In this document: positions 1-12,304 of the stretch, one piece after another | Layout of the letters: each line of letters starts with the position of its first letter | Position numbering within the stretch: position 1 is the stretch's first letter | Assembly: GCA_964023205.1 (NCBI GenBank) | Contig: OZ026851.1 | Location: 9,527,637 to 9,591,636 of the forward strand | DNA length: 64,000 nucleotides | DNA from: Lutraria lutraria | Lineage: Eukaryota; Mollusca; Bivalvia; Venerida; Mactridae | Direction: 5' to 3' | Program-made: the position numbers and the translations under genes | Notes under the pieces: model-generated | What the model was told of the DNA's origin: nothing | Seen by the model: the letters and a program-made list of their open reading frames with translations, nothing else | Database searches by the model: none

Positions 1-648
1 AATTTTTAAGCAGCAGGATTTACACAGCTCAATCAACTTACAACCGAACATGTTACTTTTGTTATCTAATGAGGCCCTGGACATAAAATTATCAGGTAAG
101 TAATTGTCACAGTCAATAAAATCAACGGCTCGGTCAAATTGAATAAAATCTATTTTTTTACCAATTCAGCTGTTAAAATCCCCACAAACAAAAACTGACC
201 CTTAACTGACATTAAATTCAAATATATCATATTCAAGGACATTAAATAAATCTTCATCAACAACATTATACATAGGAGAGTCTTCAGGCCAAATATAAAC
301 ACCACAAATATATACATCTTCGTCTAGATTGAAAAATAACTTATTTAACTTGATCCAAGTTAAAGAATCGTGACTAGTTTGTATTATCACAACACCTTCT
401 TGGATATTTTCACGAATATATAAAGCTAAACCATCACTATTTCTACAAGCTCTTCTATGTTGGTATTGACGATAAAAGTTAGAACACACATATCCCGATA
501 AATCAATATCACTGCAATTGGAAGCCCAAGTTTCGTAAAGAAAAATTATGTCATATTTATAGAGAAAATTGACAAATTCAGTGTCATCACGTTTTAACAT
601 TGTATGGAACAGATCTAATTCAAGTAAGGCCTGCATGTCAGTAAACAC
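1..648 (-). pseudogene. LINE endonuclease (EEP) domain fragment
   Basis: On the minus strand, 648-202 encodes 148 residues of a retrotransposon-type endonuclease/exonuclease/phosphatase fold, including DIIFLYETWA (the usual E-T-W position) and GLALYIRE. After a short gap the same domain continues to the window edge with the signature CGDFNS, followed at once by an in-frame stop, and then a tail ending LIELCKSCCLKI of the kind that follows this domain in CR1/Jockey-like LINEs. The enzyme would nick target DNA for target-primed reverse transcription. The internal stop shows it is dead. No reverse transcriptase is visible because the element runs off the left edge. The family class is recognised from motifs; the clade is uncertain. 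Confidence 0.8.
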
Positions 649-660
649 ATTCCATACAAT

Positions 661-1436
661 ATATGTCTAACTCTCATAAATACAGTTTCCAACATTGTTT
701 AGCCTTGAATGTTATTTCACATGTAATTTCAACCAACTTCGATAATAATTATTTTTTCACCCATCAATCACTAATACCACAAAATCCAGCTAGACACTTA
801 CTATGACCAGACATGCTATATTACATATATTACATGTAATAATAATAAAAATCTAATATAGCATCCCAGCTATGACTTAGTCCGTAGATAATAATGAAAC
901 AGAAATGCCAGAATATACAACAAAATATTACATTATAAAACAGTCAACACTAATTTAAACATAAAGAAACTACTTACAACAAATCCATAGTCCAATATTG
1001 TCACTTTTTAAACTATTATAAAAATCGAAATTTTTAAACTATTTAAAATGTTTCAAAGTGCATTATTTTTTTACACAGCCAATAACCTAATTATGCATCC
1101 CTCCTAAAAAATATGAATCTGATTTCATAATTGTAGTGTGCAAAACTGGCCAATGAAATTCTACGTTATAAATGGGAATCATGTCTCATTATAAAACACT
1201 ATTACCCTTAGGACACAACAAGGCTTTACACGTAATGTACAGTTAGATTCAAACCCAAGTGAGAATTTCATACAAAACAAGAATTTAATTGATAGATATA
1301 AGCCGAAAACATTTTTCTTGCATTGTTATTCAGGCTTTTAATATCACAGCCAATTTATAAATATGCATGAGTACAATAATGCAGTATTGCTACATTTTCA
1401 TTAGAATCTTAAACTAATTGCATGTAGATATGTTTA
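661..1436. other. AT-rich spacer, no feature recognised
   Basis: No coding sequence, terminal repeat or tandem array could be recognised here. The stretch is AT-rich with short homopolymers only. Confidence 0.5.
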
Positions 1437-2463
1437 CAGTAGAACCCCGCTAATAAGACCATCTGTGGTTCTTGGACAAAGTGGTCTTAATAGCGGGGTG
1501 GTCTTAATATAGGGGAAACCTGACCTCAAATGCAATTTCTGTCAAAATATGCAATAGGCCCTATACAATGTGATAGTTGACCATGTACTACTCCTACATA
1601 ATTAAACATGTCTAAAAATGTATTACTTTTAATTTTAGCAACTAATTAATGCTTAATTTCGACACAGGACCGCATAAAATAACATTTTTTTATTTGACAA
1701 TTTTTCATAAGATAAGTCTCCGTACGACTATTTCATACCAGAATATCGGACCGTATTGCGGGCGTTTATTCATTATTATGATAATTAGTTAAATTCGGCG
1801 ATGTTTCGTCTTTATCGTTAGACATCAATGAAGTGAAAGTAGACGGTTTACCGGCAAATAAATTAAGATTCAATCCGTTGAATTAAACATGAGTTTACTA
1901 GAGAATTTAAGTTGGTGACCGTTAAAATTTTGTAAAACGCGCGACATTGACGCATGGTTTATGTGCCAGTGAAAACGTTTGCTATCAATTAATCAACATC
2001 GATCGTTGGGTTCTTAAAGTCATCTGGTAGGTCTAAAATTAGACTAAAACAACAGCACGTACACATTTTCATTTATCCGCCAGTTACATGCTGAACAGAT
2101 CAGATCAACAGTATACCATACATGACCACTAATTCATAGTCCCTTGTGCACTAATTGTCGTGAAAAACAAGGTCCTGACCGGAAACAATGTATGCCTCGC
2201 GGCAATCTCACTGTCAGAGGTGCGAAGGCGATGATGCAAAATGCGAGTGTGCAATCGACCGTGGTCGTAATATCGGGGTCAGAGAACACACAGATAAACA
2301 AAATGGTCGGAGATAAGTGGTCGTATTACGTAATAGCGGGGTGGTCGCATTTTCCGATCAAAAGACCATTAAACATTGAAGGAAAAAATCTGTTCTTTTA
2401 AAAAATGCCCGTATTAGCGGGGTGGTCGTAATTTCGGGTTGGTCGTAAGGCGGGGTTAAGGTG
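1437..2463. mobile_element. pogo/Tigger-like non-autonomous element, copy 1
   Basis: The left end CAGTAGAACCCCGC follows TA at 1435-1436. The right end, read inward on the minus strand, is CACCTTAACCCCGC next to TA at 2464-2465. The shared core AACCCCGC and flanking TA fit the pogo/Tigger group of Tc1/mariner elements. Motifs of the type AGCGGGGTGGTC recur near both ends (about 1492, 2336 and 2416). No DDE transposase is visible. The interior (about 1720-2060) is similar, in reverse orientation, to 26340-26600 inside another Tigger-like element. The 85-codon open frame at 2144-2401 has no recognisable domain and is probably chance. Confidence 0.65.
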
Positions 2464-2465
2464 TA

Positions 2466-4539
2466 TTTTCGAATCATTAAACACCTTGATTAAGGCATTT
2501 GAAAATCTTACGCATGCGTCACCTTTTTTTCAGTATCCAAATTTGAGTTGCAGTCCAATATCAGCCATTCTTCAAAAATTGACTCAGATTCAAAATGCAA
2601 AATGGCAAAATTTGAACTTCAATTATGGGACAGTATTAAGTTGTTAAAATGAGGTTTTATTCATCTACAACTATGTTTTAAAATATTACTCACACCATGT
2701 GTACCACAAATGAGATACCAGCATTTAAAAATGCACCTATTTTATTGCAGTTACGGAGCATATAACATGATTGTATTGAACTTTTTAAATATTTTTCATA
2801 GTTATAACATTATGTTTTATGTTTTATTGACTTTGGCGTCTTTTTACCTAACAGGATGAATAGTAGACCAAATAACGATTTATATGGATGATTAGGACCA
2901 TTTGTTTTAAGTGAATTTATACATGAAAATATCTATAGTTTCGTGTTTTCTTTAATTTGTAAAAGCTATTATACACCTTTATGATTTTAACCGAAACCTT
3001 TTCAACAATTAAAGCAATTCTTCTCAAGCTGGAAGTAGTGAGATAAGAGTCTTCAAATAAAGGCAATTATACGTTCTTATATGAAACATCACATTTATGA
3101 TATCAGTGACTGGTTTGTTACAGAACATAGATCATTTCCCTCATTACTTTGTGGGTAAACTTAAATGGAACACTCATTAATATATTGAACTTTTTTTGAA
3201 CATGTTAATGAAACAAGAGAACAGAACAACATGTTTTGTCCATCATATCAATTTTACTTGATCATTTCGCATGCCAGATGATTGAGACAATTTCTCATGC
3301 AATGATTGACCTTTTTCAAATTTCTTAATGAAGGCATCAAGACAACTGCTACACTTTGACCCCCCTCCCTCTTTGCTAGTCTTTTTTACTTCCAGGGGAA
3401 AGTTCTGGGGATAATGTTAAACAGCAAATACCGGTAATTCTCGGGGAGGTAAAACATGTCACAATCATATTTGGTGGATTTAATGGACTTAAAATAAAAT
3501 GAACTTGCCATAGAATATCATCTAATATTAGATTCATTGGGTTTTGACAAAATATTCATTCATTCGTTTTGTCTAAGATAACCTATTTTGGTGAATTGTT
3601 TGATATTTGGCAGCTTACATCTGTTTCACATTCTGGTGATGCTTTCAAGTCATTTTTATATTCTGCAATCTCATTAGTTGGCACATATTACCCCCTTTCC
3701 AATATTCTCATACACTTTTATTCTGGTGTACCCTTCTTTATTCGATCCTTGTTGTTTCCAACAACTGTGTATTTTTGCAATAAACAGTGCCACACCTAAC
3801 GTCAATAAATGGACAAAAAAATGCTTGGTTTAATTTAATGTTGTTTAATGGCAAACGACAACTTATGATTAAATAAATGGTATATCAGGTCCTTCGTATA
3901 GAAAAGGAAAACTCATCTTTGAATTAAGATTTTATAGTCTATCATTTCATATGTCTCTGTTTATTTGTTTCTAGTTAGTATTTAAGGTGGACACAAATTG
4001 TTTTGAGAAAATCTATGTTCTGAACGGGTTTAAGCTTATTTGCTATTAGAATTATTCAGCAAATGTTTGTTTCTAAAAGTTTCTATGCCTACGTATTCCT
4101 AAAAATCAATTTATGAATGAATATTAGTAATCACTATACATGACCGGTGAAACCTATTGAGTCTATGCTTCCGTAACAATTTCTACACAAAAAGTAATCT
4201 AAATAAAAAGATCATGCTTTAAATACAAACATTTTGACAAATATTTGTGATATATTTGTGATAAGTATCAATGCCAAATACAATTGGTACCAAATTTAAC
4301 AATAAACACACATTATATTAACTTTAGGCTTGCCTGTTATTTTTTTCTATGATCCGTAACAGTCTTTCTGCCTGGGAGGGAAAAATGTGTTTACATCGCA
4401 CTAGGCTGATCAAACCTATGCAATGACTTCATCAGTCATTTAAAAACTATATCAACAGTAGTGTGCGCATACTAAACATCATTTGTGTGTACTGAATATT
4501 AAAGTATGAGTGGTCCTTTGATCTTTTCGGTGTTTTTAA
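2466..4539. other. Intergenic DNA without recognisable features
   Basis: No protein similarity, tRNA-like box pair or paired terminal repeats were recognised. A 76-codon open frame at 3569-3799 has low-complexity composition and no domain. Confidence 0.4.
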
Positions 4540-4680
4540 CCCCACAAGTCGCACCTCACAAGTCGAAATTATCCCCACAAGTCCAGTTTGTACATAACTG
4601 AACCTCAAAAGACCTAAATGTACCAACCCTAACCCTAACCAACCCTAACCTCACAACCACCCTCGGGTGCGTACTCAAAT
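4540..4680. repeat. CACAAGTC repeats and short telomere-like run
   Basis: Three copies of CACAAGTC lie within about 40 bases (4544-4580), followed by a short CCCTAA-type run at 4625-4650. The run has only about four hexamer-like units, so it is not a telomere. Confidence 0.5.
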
Positions 4681-4959
4681 ATTACAAAAATAACGGACGG
4701 CTGTCCATTGACAGTGAGGACAAAAGGTTGACTTCACAGAAACTATCTAATTGTGAGAAAAATATGAAACAAGTCAGCTTAATTACTATACAAAGATTTG
4801 ACAGGAAGTATGAAAGAAGGATTAACACGCAAGTTCAATACCATTAGCACATTGCAATAATAGCTTGTCGCTGGCATTTATCTCCCATGAATGGTGTAGA
4901 CTACAGATATTTGATTTTCTATCAGTAAAATATATCATTATCTAAATGTAGAACATTTA

Positions 4960-5695
4960 ATATTCGTCTCAGAGACATTAGCGAAAAAAATAATACCAAC
5001 AAAAGTGGTATAAATGAAACATACATTACTGTCGCCGGGTGATTTACATTCTGAAAAGGTTTGGTGAAGATTCAATAAATATCTTGACAAGGTTTTTACC
5101 AAAGATTTGACCTGGTGACCTAGTTTTTGACCCCAGCTGACCCATGTTTGAGCTTGACCCACATATCATTGAGACAAACATTCTGACAAGGTTTGGTGAA
5201 GATCTAATAAAAACTGTGACATCTACAGTGTTAACAAAGTTTTCCTAAGATTTGACCTAATGACCTAGTTATTGACCCCAGATGACCCATATTCAAACTC
5301 GTCAAAGATATTATACAGACAAACATTCTGACAAGGTTTCATGATGATCCAATCAAAACAGTGACTTCTAGAGTGTCCACAAGGTTTTCCAGCAATTTGC
5401 CCTAGTGACCTAGTTTTTGACCGCAGATGACCCATTATCAAACTTGACCTACATAATATTGAAATAAACATTCTGACAAAGTTTCATAAGATCCAATCAA
5501 AACAGTGATTTCTAGAGTGTTCACAAGGTTTTCCCTTATTTGGCCCTGGTGACCTTGTTTTTGACCAAAAATGATCCATTATCGAACTTGTCCGAGGTTT
5601 TGACTATATTAACATTCTGACCCAGTTTTGTGAAAATTGAGAAAAACCTGGCCCCTAGTGTGTTCACAAGGTAAAAGTTTGACGACGCACAGACG
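4960..5695. repeat. Tandem-core repeat, ~145-bp period
   Basis: The phrase AAACATTCTGACAA recurs with a spacing of 145 bases (about 5173, 5318, 5463), alternating with TGACCTAGTTTTTGACCCC. The segment ends with ACGACGCACAGACGC and a decayed TTAGCTTAAAA end. It is the same family as 60701-61862 but lacks the GGGCC..GGCCC head. It is non-coding; short minus-strand open frames across it are by-products of the repeat. Confidence 0.75.
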
Positions 5696-5699
5696 CTAA

Positions 5700-6300
5700 A
5701 TGTTAGCTTAAAATTATAAGATATATGATTTACTTACCAGCAACTGGTCATAAGATTTTCTTGTTTACTACAAAACAATCTTTCTCGGATTATCTAGAAA
5801 ATAGATAGAGAGACATTCAATAATCAGTGAACAAGCAGAAAATCTTACAAAACAAATTTTGCATATCTGAAATCCCCACTGGAGCTAAGACGATAAATCT
5901 GGAAAATGAAAACCAGTCAACAAACTTTATTCCCTCATTGGTTGCTGTCTCCTAATTAAAGTAGAGCAGCACACCAAGACTGGTTACCAAATCTTTGTTA
6001 TATCAAAAACTGGTTCCCAAATCTTCCATGTTATTGCAATGCAGTACAAAATATATAACTCATATACAGTGCAACGTATGGGCAACTCAACACGCTAACA
6101 GAAAATGTATACTTTTACTACCTTTAAAGATATTCTAAACTCGCTTTTGAAGATTTTTCAAACAAAAAATGGTCAAATTTTACAAAACGACACACTGTCG
6201 TAACCCGCATTGGAAAATTCGAATTGTCGAAGTTCTTTCCCTTCTATATATATATGGGTTACATAGAAAGATTTTTTTCGTGACAAACCCCTTTGATTGT
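5700..6300. other. AT-rich spacer
   Basis: Nothing beyond simple AT-rich sequence and a short TA microsatellite (about 6246-6255) was recognised. Confidence 0.5.
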
Positions 6301-6820
6301 AAGGAGGTGGCTGTTGTTGAGAGGAGAGTGAAAATAGAGTAAAACATCAATCTAGGTTGCTAGTATACTGGCTGAAATAAGGAGGTGGCTGTTGTTGAGA
6401 GGAGAGTGAAAATAGAGTAAAACATCAATCTAGGTTGCTAGTATACTGGCTGAAATAAGGAGGTGGCTGTTGTTGAGAGGATAATGAAAATAGAGTAAAA
6501 CATCAATCTAGGCTGCTAGTATACTGGCTGAAATAAGGAGGTGGCTGTTGTTGAGAGGAGAGTGAAAATAGAGTAAAACATCAATTTAGGTTGCAAGTAT
6601 ACTGGCTGAAATAAGGAGGTGGCTGTTGTTGAGAGGAGAGTGAAAATAGAGTAAAACATCAATTTAGGTTGCAAGTATACTGGCTGTAATATGGAGGTGG
6701 CTGTTGTTGAGAGGAGAGTGAAAATAGAGTAAAACATCAATTTAGGTTGCAAGTTTACTGGCTGTAATATGGAGGTGGCTGTTGTTTGGAGGTGACCATT
6801 AATGGAGGTTACATTGTGTA
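6301..6820. repeat. 78-bp tandem array derived from a MITE
   Basis: GGAGGTGGCTGTTGTT starts units at 6301, 6379, 6457, 6535, 6613, 6691 and a partial one at 6769, an exact 78-bp period. The unit includes GTAAAACATCAAT and TATACTGGCTG. The array ends in TGGAGGTTACATTGTGTA (to about 6820), which resembles the terminal repeat of the TA MITEs in this window. A single diverged copy of the unit lies inside the 133-bp MITE at 33993-34125. The long open frame on the minus strand is a by-product of the 78-bp (26-codon) period. Confidence 0.9.
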
Positions 6821-6895
6821 CATGAAAACTATGTACAATAAAACTACCTTTTGATTTCCTGGCTGTAATGAATATCTGATCTTCAGTACACATTA

Positions 6896-7120
6896 TCATC
6901 TTATTGTTTTATCTTCTTTATCAATGAAGAACTCCGCTGTTTTGTTTCCATGGATACTGGTAAAGGTACAGCTGAACATGACCTTCATAGCCATCTTCCG
7001 AGTTCGTTCCACAGTCGTAGAATCCAGCTGCAAATTCAGCTGAAGTGAAATTGTAATCTTTGAGTTACACATTAACAGAACAGAACAGAACAGATAAGAT
7101 AATTTATCAGATATGTACAA
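6896..7120 (-). other. Possible host 3' exon (uncertain)
   Basis: The minus strand has an open frame whose last ~50 codons have balanced composition, unlike most frames here (residues such as STTVERTRKMAMKV, then FFIDKEDKTIR and a stop at 6896-6898). Candidate splice acceptors (TTTCACTTCAG and TTGCAG) lie just upstream of that stretch. I do not recognise a family and see no partner exon. It may equally be a chance frame or a repeat fragment. Confidence 0.2.
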
Positions 7121-7200
7121 AGTATATCTGAAAAAAATACAAGTACAAATGTATAACTGACATGAATATTTACACAGATAATGGTCAACTTATTCATATA

Positions 7201-9480
7201 CAGTAAAACCTCGATTATCCGAACACCGATTATCCGAATACCCGGTATTATCCGAATAAAATCTACGGTCCCGATTACGTCTCTATATATTTCAACTGCA
7301 ACGAACCCCGGTTATAGGAATCGGATTTTACGAATACCTGGTGTAATCCGAATACATTATTTGGTCCCTAAAGTTACGAATGTGCGTATTTTCACACCTA
7401 TTATTCGAAATCGTCAATTAATAACAATGGCCGATTGAGAATCAAATGTTGTGTGACAAACAATGTGTAACATCAATTGAACGAAGCGTGTCAACAGTTT
7501 AATTATCGTTAAGTTGACCATATTGTTTGTTATGATTTTATACAAATCGCGACGAATATTACACTATGATCTAGGGTATAATAAGTTAATACGTGTACGT
7601 ACCTGATGATCTATATGAAATTATTTGCATTTCAGCATCATTCAAAATTTAAAAACTGGTTTGAACACAATTAAACAAAACTAACTAGAATATGATGATT
7701 TAGTGAAAAAAATGCTCCAAACATAAAAACATTACGTCTTCCATTCTTAATTGTTTGAGAATGTGACGATAGCAATGCCTAGTCGATCGTTTATATAGTA
7801 AGTGAAGTGAGAACAAGTTAAATGTTTGTATGTCGCAAAATCGCATTCGGCAGTTCAATACTAGAATGTGGCCTATGTAACATTTTTGAAGTTTCAGATC
7901 AAACGAACTTGTTATTTTGACTTAACTGATCCCGAAACTAAAGTGATCATCTACTCCATCAAAAATACAAGCCGTTGATGTTTCATGAATCTCATGAATC
8001 TGGTCATATGGTTCTACAGTTCACGATGCACGAGGTACTCTATATGTAGTCCTTGTTTCCACCCTAAAATTAAAATCAGGGGAAACTATCACCTCGATGT
8101 ATCAGACGTTGCAATATCTGCTGGGATGCATTTAAAATATTTAAATAAAGTCTCCAAAAATAATATACTCCGTTGTCCGAGGGTACGTTGTCGTAAAAAC
8201 CTGGTATAACAGTCCCAAACATAGATTTTCAACTGTAAAGTGACCATCTATATCAAACCATAAAGTGACCGTCTATGTCGAACCAATTAATTAAGTCATC
8301 ATTTCTCACCTGATCGGACATTTTTTGTATTGAGCTCAGAAATCGATATTGCGTAAACGAGTCAGTGTCCACGCTCGCGATTATAAAATTAGTCTGTGTG
8401 AATATGTTTATAATGTTTTGTTTATTTGCGACATATTGCTATATAAATACATCGAAACGTATAAATACCGTGTTCCGTATCTTATAACACGATTAAATGA
8501 TTATTACAACACACCGACCATCGCTCCAAAATGTAATAAACACAGCGAATTTCTCTAATAATTTATACATCGAAGTTCATTTAGATCGAACAATTTTTCC
8601 TAAGTACTTTGATATAAAGAGTAGTAATTTATAGGTGATTGACATTGACGAGACGACAACGATATGAAACAGCTACTAGTATTCGGTGAATGTCATGTGA
8701 TCATTGTAACTATTAGCGAGTCCGATTAACAACTTGAATAATACACAGTCTGTGTGTACACATGAACACCACTTAAAAAGTAGTTTTGCTTCATCCTCAG
8801 TAATATAACACAATGCTTGATAGTGTACTAAATTCAACGCCATGTTTGTTTACTATAGTAGGATTGGATTCGGTTCGTTTATTATCAGATGGGCAGATTC
8901 ATTCCCGTCGATGTTTATCAAGCTCGCTCCATTCTTAGACTATAAATAGCGACTGCTTCATCAAGCTAACACTAGTTGGTGTGAGTAACACGTGACATCG
9001 CTCTATTTCTGTTTTGTTTATATCACGTGGTGACCATTGCGGATATTTCGGAATATTTCGGGCACTGTCACTAATCTGCTTCGCGCAAGAAGTTGCGATT
9101 TTGCACTGCCACTTAAAAATAAGCATTCCAGACTCCCATCGACGTACAATGACATATTGTGTCGGATGGTGTTCTGCATAATCCATAAATGCGCAGGCAT
9201 TATTGAACAAGAATTATTGTTTCATTTGTTAATTCATATACATTCATAAAACGAGGATTAACAAATAATAAGTGTTTGTTATACATTTTTATTTTATTCT
9301 TATTTACACTCAAGTAACGTCATGTTTGCACACAAGAGTTAACTCCCTTGCAATATACGGACAGTACGGAATTTATCGTTTCCAACTGGTACATCGGACT
9401 GAAATGGATTATTCGAAACCATGGATTATCCGAATGATTTTTCAGGGCCCAACGACATTCAAATAATTGGGGTTTTACTG
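7201..9480. mobile_element. pogo/Tigger-like non-autonomous element, copy 2
   Basis: The element begins CAGTAAAACCTCGATTATCC after TA (7199-7200). Read inward from the right it begins CAGTAAAACCCCAATTATTT before TA (9481-9482). The 23-bp ends differ at about four positions. The phrase GATTATCCGAA repeats near both ends (7212, 7229 and 9423). The length is 2280 bp, enough for a decayed transposase, but no DDE-D or CENP-B-like domain could be read. Short frames at 8935-9249 are overlapping and unconvincing. Confidence 0.8.
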
Positions 9481-9482
9481 TA

Positions 9483-10332
9483 TGAGAGAAATACATAAAG
9501 TCATGATATAAAAATTATACAATACAATAAGGATGAATATAACAGAAACTCGCAATTGTTAATCATAACCTATTAATATTCAAAATTGAATTTCTTATAG
9601 CTAGAGCTTTATGTACATAGTCAACCATTAGTATGAATTCAACCATTACAAATAAAAACATCAGAAATATTCTGATATACATTGGAGCCACAGTTACTGA
9701 AATTTGGATGATTTATCAAATTTTGTTATAAAGTGTTTAAAGCTATGTCTAACAGACCTATTATTGGCAAAATAATTGTTTTGATAATGTGATAGGAATC
9801 ATACTCAAGTACCTGAATTTAATTAATTAATATTGGAAACTACCTGTAAATTTTGATAAGCAACTATTAAAGATAATTAAAAGGGAGATAACTCAAAAAT
9901 TAAAAATCAACAAAATTAAACATTTTCAATGTTTAATCAAAAGTTTTCCTCTTCTCCAAGGTAAAATGCATTGTTGTCTATATCTTTTTATTGTTTGAAT
10001 TCAGCAAATGCTGCTTGAATTATTAAACAGTGCAGGAATAAAATGTTCTGGAACATTGGTTTTGATAACTTGTAAGAATCATGTTATACAGAGTTTTTGG
10101 TAGAGCTCTTTAGTATTGAAATTTAAGCAGCATTTCGTGTCAGAAATAGCTTTATACACTAAGACGTGTTATTTTACTGTTGACAAAATGATGAAAATTT
10201 CAATCAGATTTCAAGACTTTTCCATAACCAAGCAAAATCCCTTGTCAAGGTGAATTTCATAAACAGAATCTAAAGACTACATCCCCATGAATGGCAATAG
10301 AGTTTGAACATGCCACAGTGATTCATGAGAGC
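9483..10332. other. Intergenic, no recognised feature
   Basis: AT-rich sequence with no coding or terminal-repeat signal that I can support. Confidence 0.5.
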
Positions 10333-10904
10333 ATGCAGGCTTTAATTCTAACTATAAGCAGAACTTAGCCCCATATAGGATTTTAAATCTTAGTTGAGAC
10401 AGCTTCATACCCTCATAAAATCAAGAAATTTCCAATGACATTTATATTTCAGTAATTTATCTTTAACACAGTGCCTATGCCACGTGACTTTCCAAAGGCT
10501 TTGTTTGTTGTTGAGTATTAGTTTACTCATTTTGTCCCACACATATCATTGAGAAGAACATGGTATGGGCACCATGTTTAACTGACAGCTCAATAGAAAA
10601 AAAATTGAAAAGAATAAAACATTGTTGATTGCAAATAAGGAGAGACAATATTTGTGTTATATCTACGAAACTCTACAAGGCTCTACATACCTGAAGCAGA
10701 CATATACACAGTACAGAACCATCATGGGAAGGCTCTTCCATTTCAGCATCATTAAGACAATAAGTAGATTCAATGAACTAGTGATTTCATTTCTCTTTTT
10801 CTCTCTAGTTCTGACAACCATGCTACAAAAAACAAACAATTTCTATCTCAATTTTCTTTTTTTTTAAATTGAACACTTATTAGAGGTTTGTTTGATAAAA
10901 GTGT

Positions 10905-11131
10905 TATGCCCCTTTTCCACAGTCAAGAGTCATATGAGGCGGACAGTTCACCTAACCATTGTTCCTGGGAAGAACCAGTACTAGACTCCCATCCTCTGCA
11001 AGCAACTGCCTACATTCTTACATAAAGAGACATGGTAGGCAGCCTGGCTAGAACCCACAACCCTATATCAGTGAGAGGTTATAGTGATTTGAAGTAAGCG
11101 ACCTTAACCACTTGACAATGGAGGCAGGTCA
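10905..11131 (-). mobile_element. SINE B copy 1 (tRNA Leu/Ser-like head)
   Basis: Read on the minus strand, the head is GTCAAGTGGTTAAGGTCGCT (A-box region), then a long variable-arm-like stretch CCTCTCACTGATATAGGG, then a decayed B box GGGTTCTAGCC. The body contains ACTGGTTCTTCCCAGGAACA. The A box, long insert and B box spacing resemble a class II tRNA (Leu/Ser). It sits inside unit 1 of the tandem duplication. Confidence 0.75.
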
Positions 11132-11597
11132 CTTATTAGATGTAGAGAAAAAGAACATGTAGGCTGTAATTCTAACTATAAGCAGAAAGCCCCATATAAG
11201 CTTTTAAATCATAGTTGAGACAGCTTCATACCCTCATAAAACCTAAGAAAGTTCCAATGGTCATCTATATTTCATAAATTTATATAAAACTGATGGCTAA
11301 AAAGAACAAAACAATGTTGCTTGCAAATAAGGAGAGGCAATATTTGTGTTATATCTACGAAACTCTACCAGGCTCTACTTACCTGAAGCAGACATATACA
11401 CAGTACAGAACCATCATGGGAAGGCTCTTCCATTTCAGCATCATTAAGACAATAAGTAGATTTAATGAACAAGTGATTTCATTTCCACTTTTTCTCTCCA
11501 GTTCTGACAACCATGCTACAAAAAACCAAACAATTTCTATCTTATTTTTCATTTTTTTTTTAAATTGAACACTTATTAGAGGTTTGTTTGATCAAGT

Positions 11598-11826
11598 TTT
11601 ATGCCCTTTTCCACAGTCAGAGTCATATGAGGTGGACAGTTCAACTAACCATCGTTCCTGGGAAGAACCAGTACTAGACTCCCATCCTCTGCAAGCAACT
11701 GTCTACTTTCTTACATAAAGAGATATGGTAGGCAGCAGGACTTGAACCCATGGCCCTGTGTCAGTGAGAGGTTATGGTGATTTTAAGTAAGCGACCTTAA
11801 CCACTTGGCAATGGAGTCAGGCCACT
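11598..11826 (-). mobile_element. SINE B copy 2
   Basis: Same family as 10905-11131, with a better B box (GGGTTCAAGTCC) and A region GCCAAGTGGTTAAGGTCGCT on the minus strand. It shares its flanks with copy 1, so it arose by the segmental duplication and not by a second insertion. Confidence 0.8.
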
Positions 11827-11848
11827 TATTAGATGTAGAGAAATAGGC

Positions 11849-12304
11849 TGCTGCATGCGAAGAGCAAAGTTATCATTGGTACAATTGGTTTACCACCTGC
11901 TGCAGATAGTGAAAAGGGGGATGGCAAAAATAAGAAATATCAAATTCATTGAGCTGGGAGCTTAGTGCTGCTAGGGCCCCCAATTATGCAGATCCATGAA
12001 AAACCCCTGCCACTGGTATATTACTGAAATATTGTTGAAAACAAGAGTACAAGCAAAAATATACATAATAAAATCATCAACATGCTGAGAGTAATAATTT
12101 TAGACTATGTAATTTTTATTACCTACCTTAGATTGATGGCCAAGTCTGTGCTGTAGAACACAGGCATAAAAAATGCTAGTCTGTTCATTCACATGCACCA
12201 TTCGTAGAATTGTTCACTGTTCTTCTTGTTGACATCAACAATAATATAAAATAATAAATTTAGAAATAAACACTGATATCATGGGTCCTTTAAAGGCTAT
12301 TTTA
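11849..12304. other. Spacer
   Basis: No feature recognised other than unpaired AT-rich sequence. Confidence 0.4.

Larger units (their letters stand above)
10333..11848. repeat. Segmental tandem duplication (2 units)
   Basis: Unit 1 (about 10333-11157) and unit 2 (about 11158-11848) share, in order, TTCTAACTATAAGCAGAA, GACAGCTTCATACCCTCATA, AATAAGGAGAG, GGGAAGGCTCTTCCATTTCA, a SINE B copy and CACTTATTAGATGTAGAGAA. Unit 1 carries about 130 extra bases around 10450-10600. The short open frames (81 and 91 codons, at 10622-10867 and 11293-11568) are parallel by-products of the duplication and have no recognisable domain. Confidence 0.85.

Noticed and set aside
2144..2401. 85-codon frame inside the first Tigger-like element as a transposase
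   Set aside because: No DDE/D, helix-turn-helix or CENP-B-like motif; it overlaps the subterminal repeats.
6301..6768. CRISPR-like regular repeats
   Set aside because: The 78-bp units are contiguous with no unique spacers, in a eukaryotic setting.
6516..6899. 127-codon minus-strand frame with a 26-residue repeat
   Set aside because: Explained by the 78-bp tandem array, whose length is a multiple of three.
7595..7625. CTGATGA followed by GAAA within 20 bases
   Set aside because: The intervening bases cannot pair as stem II and no helix I or III is visible.
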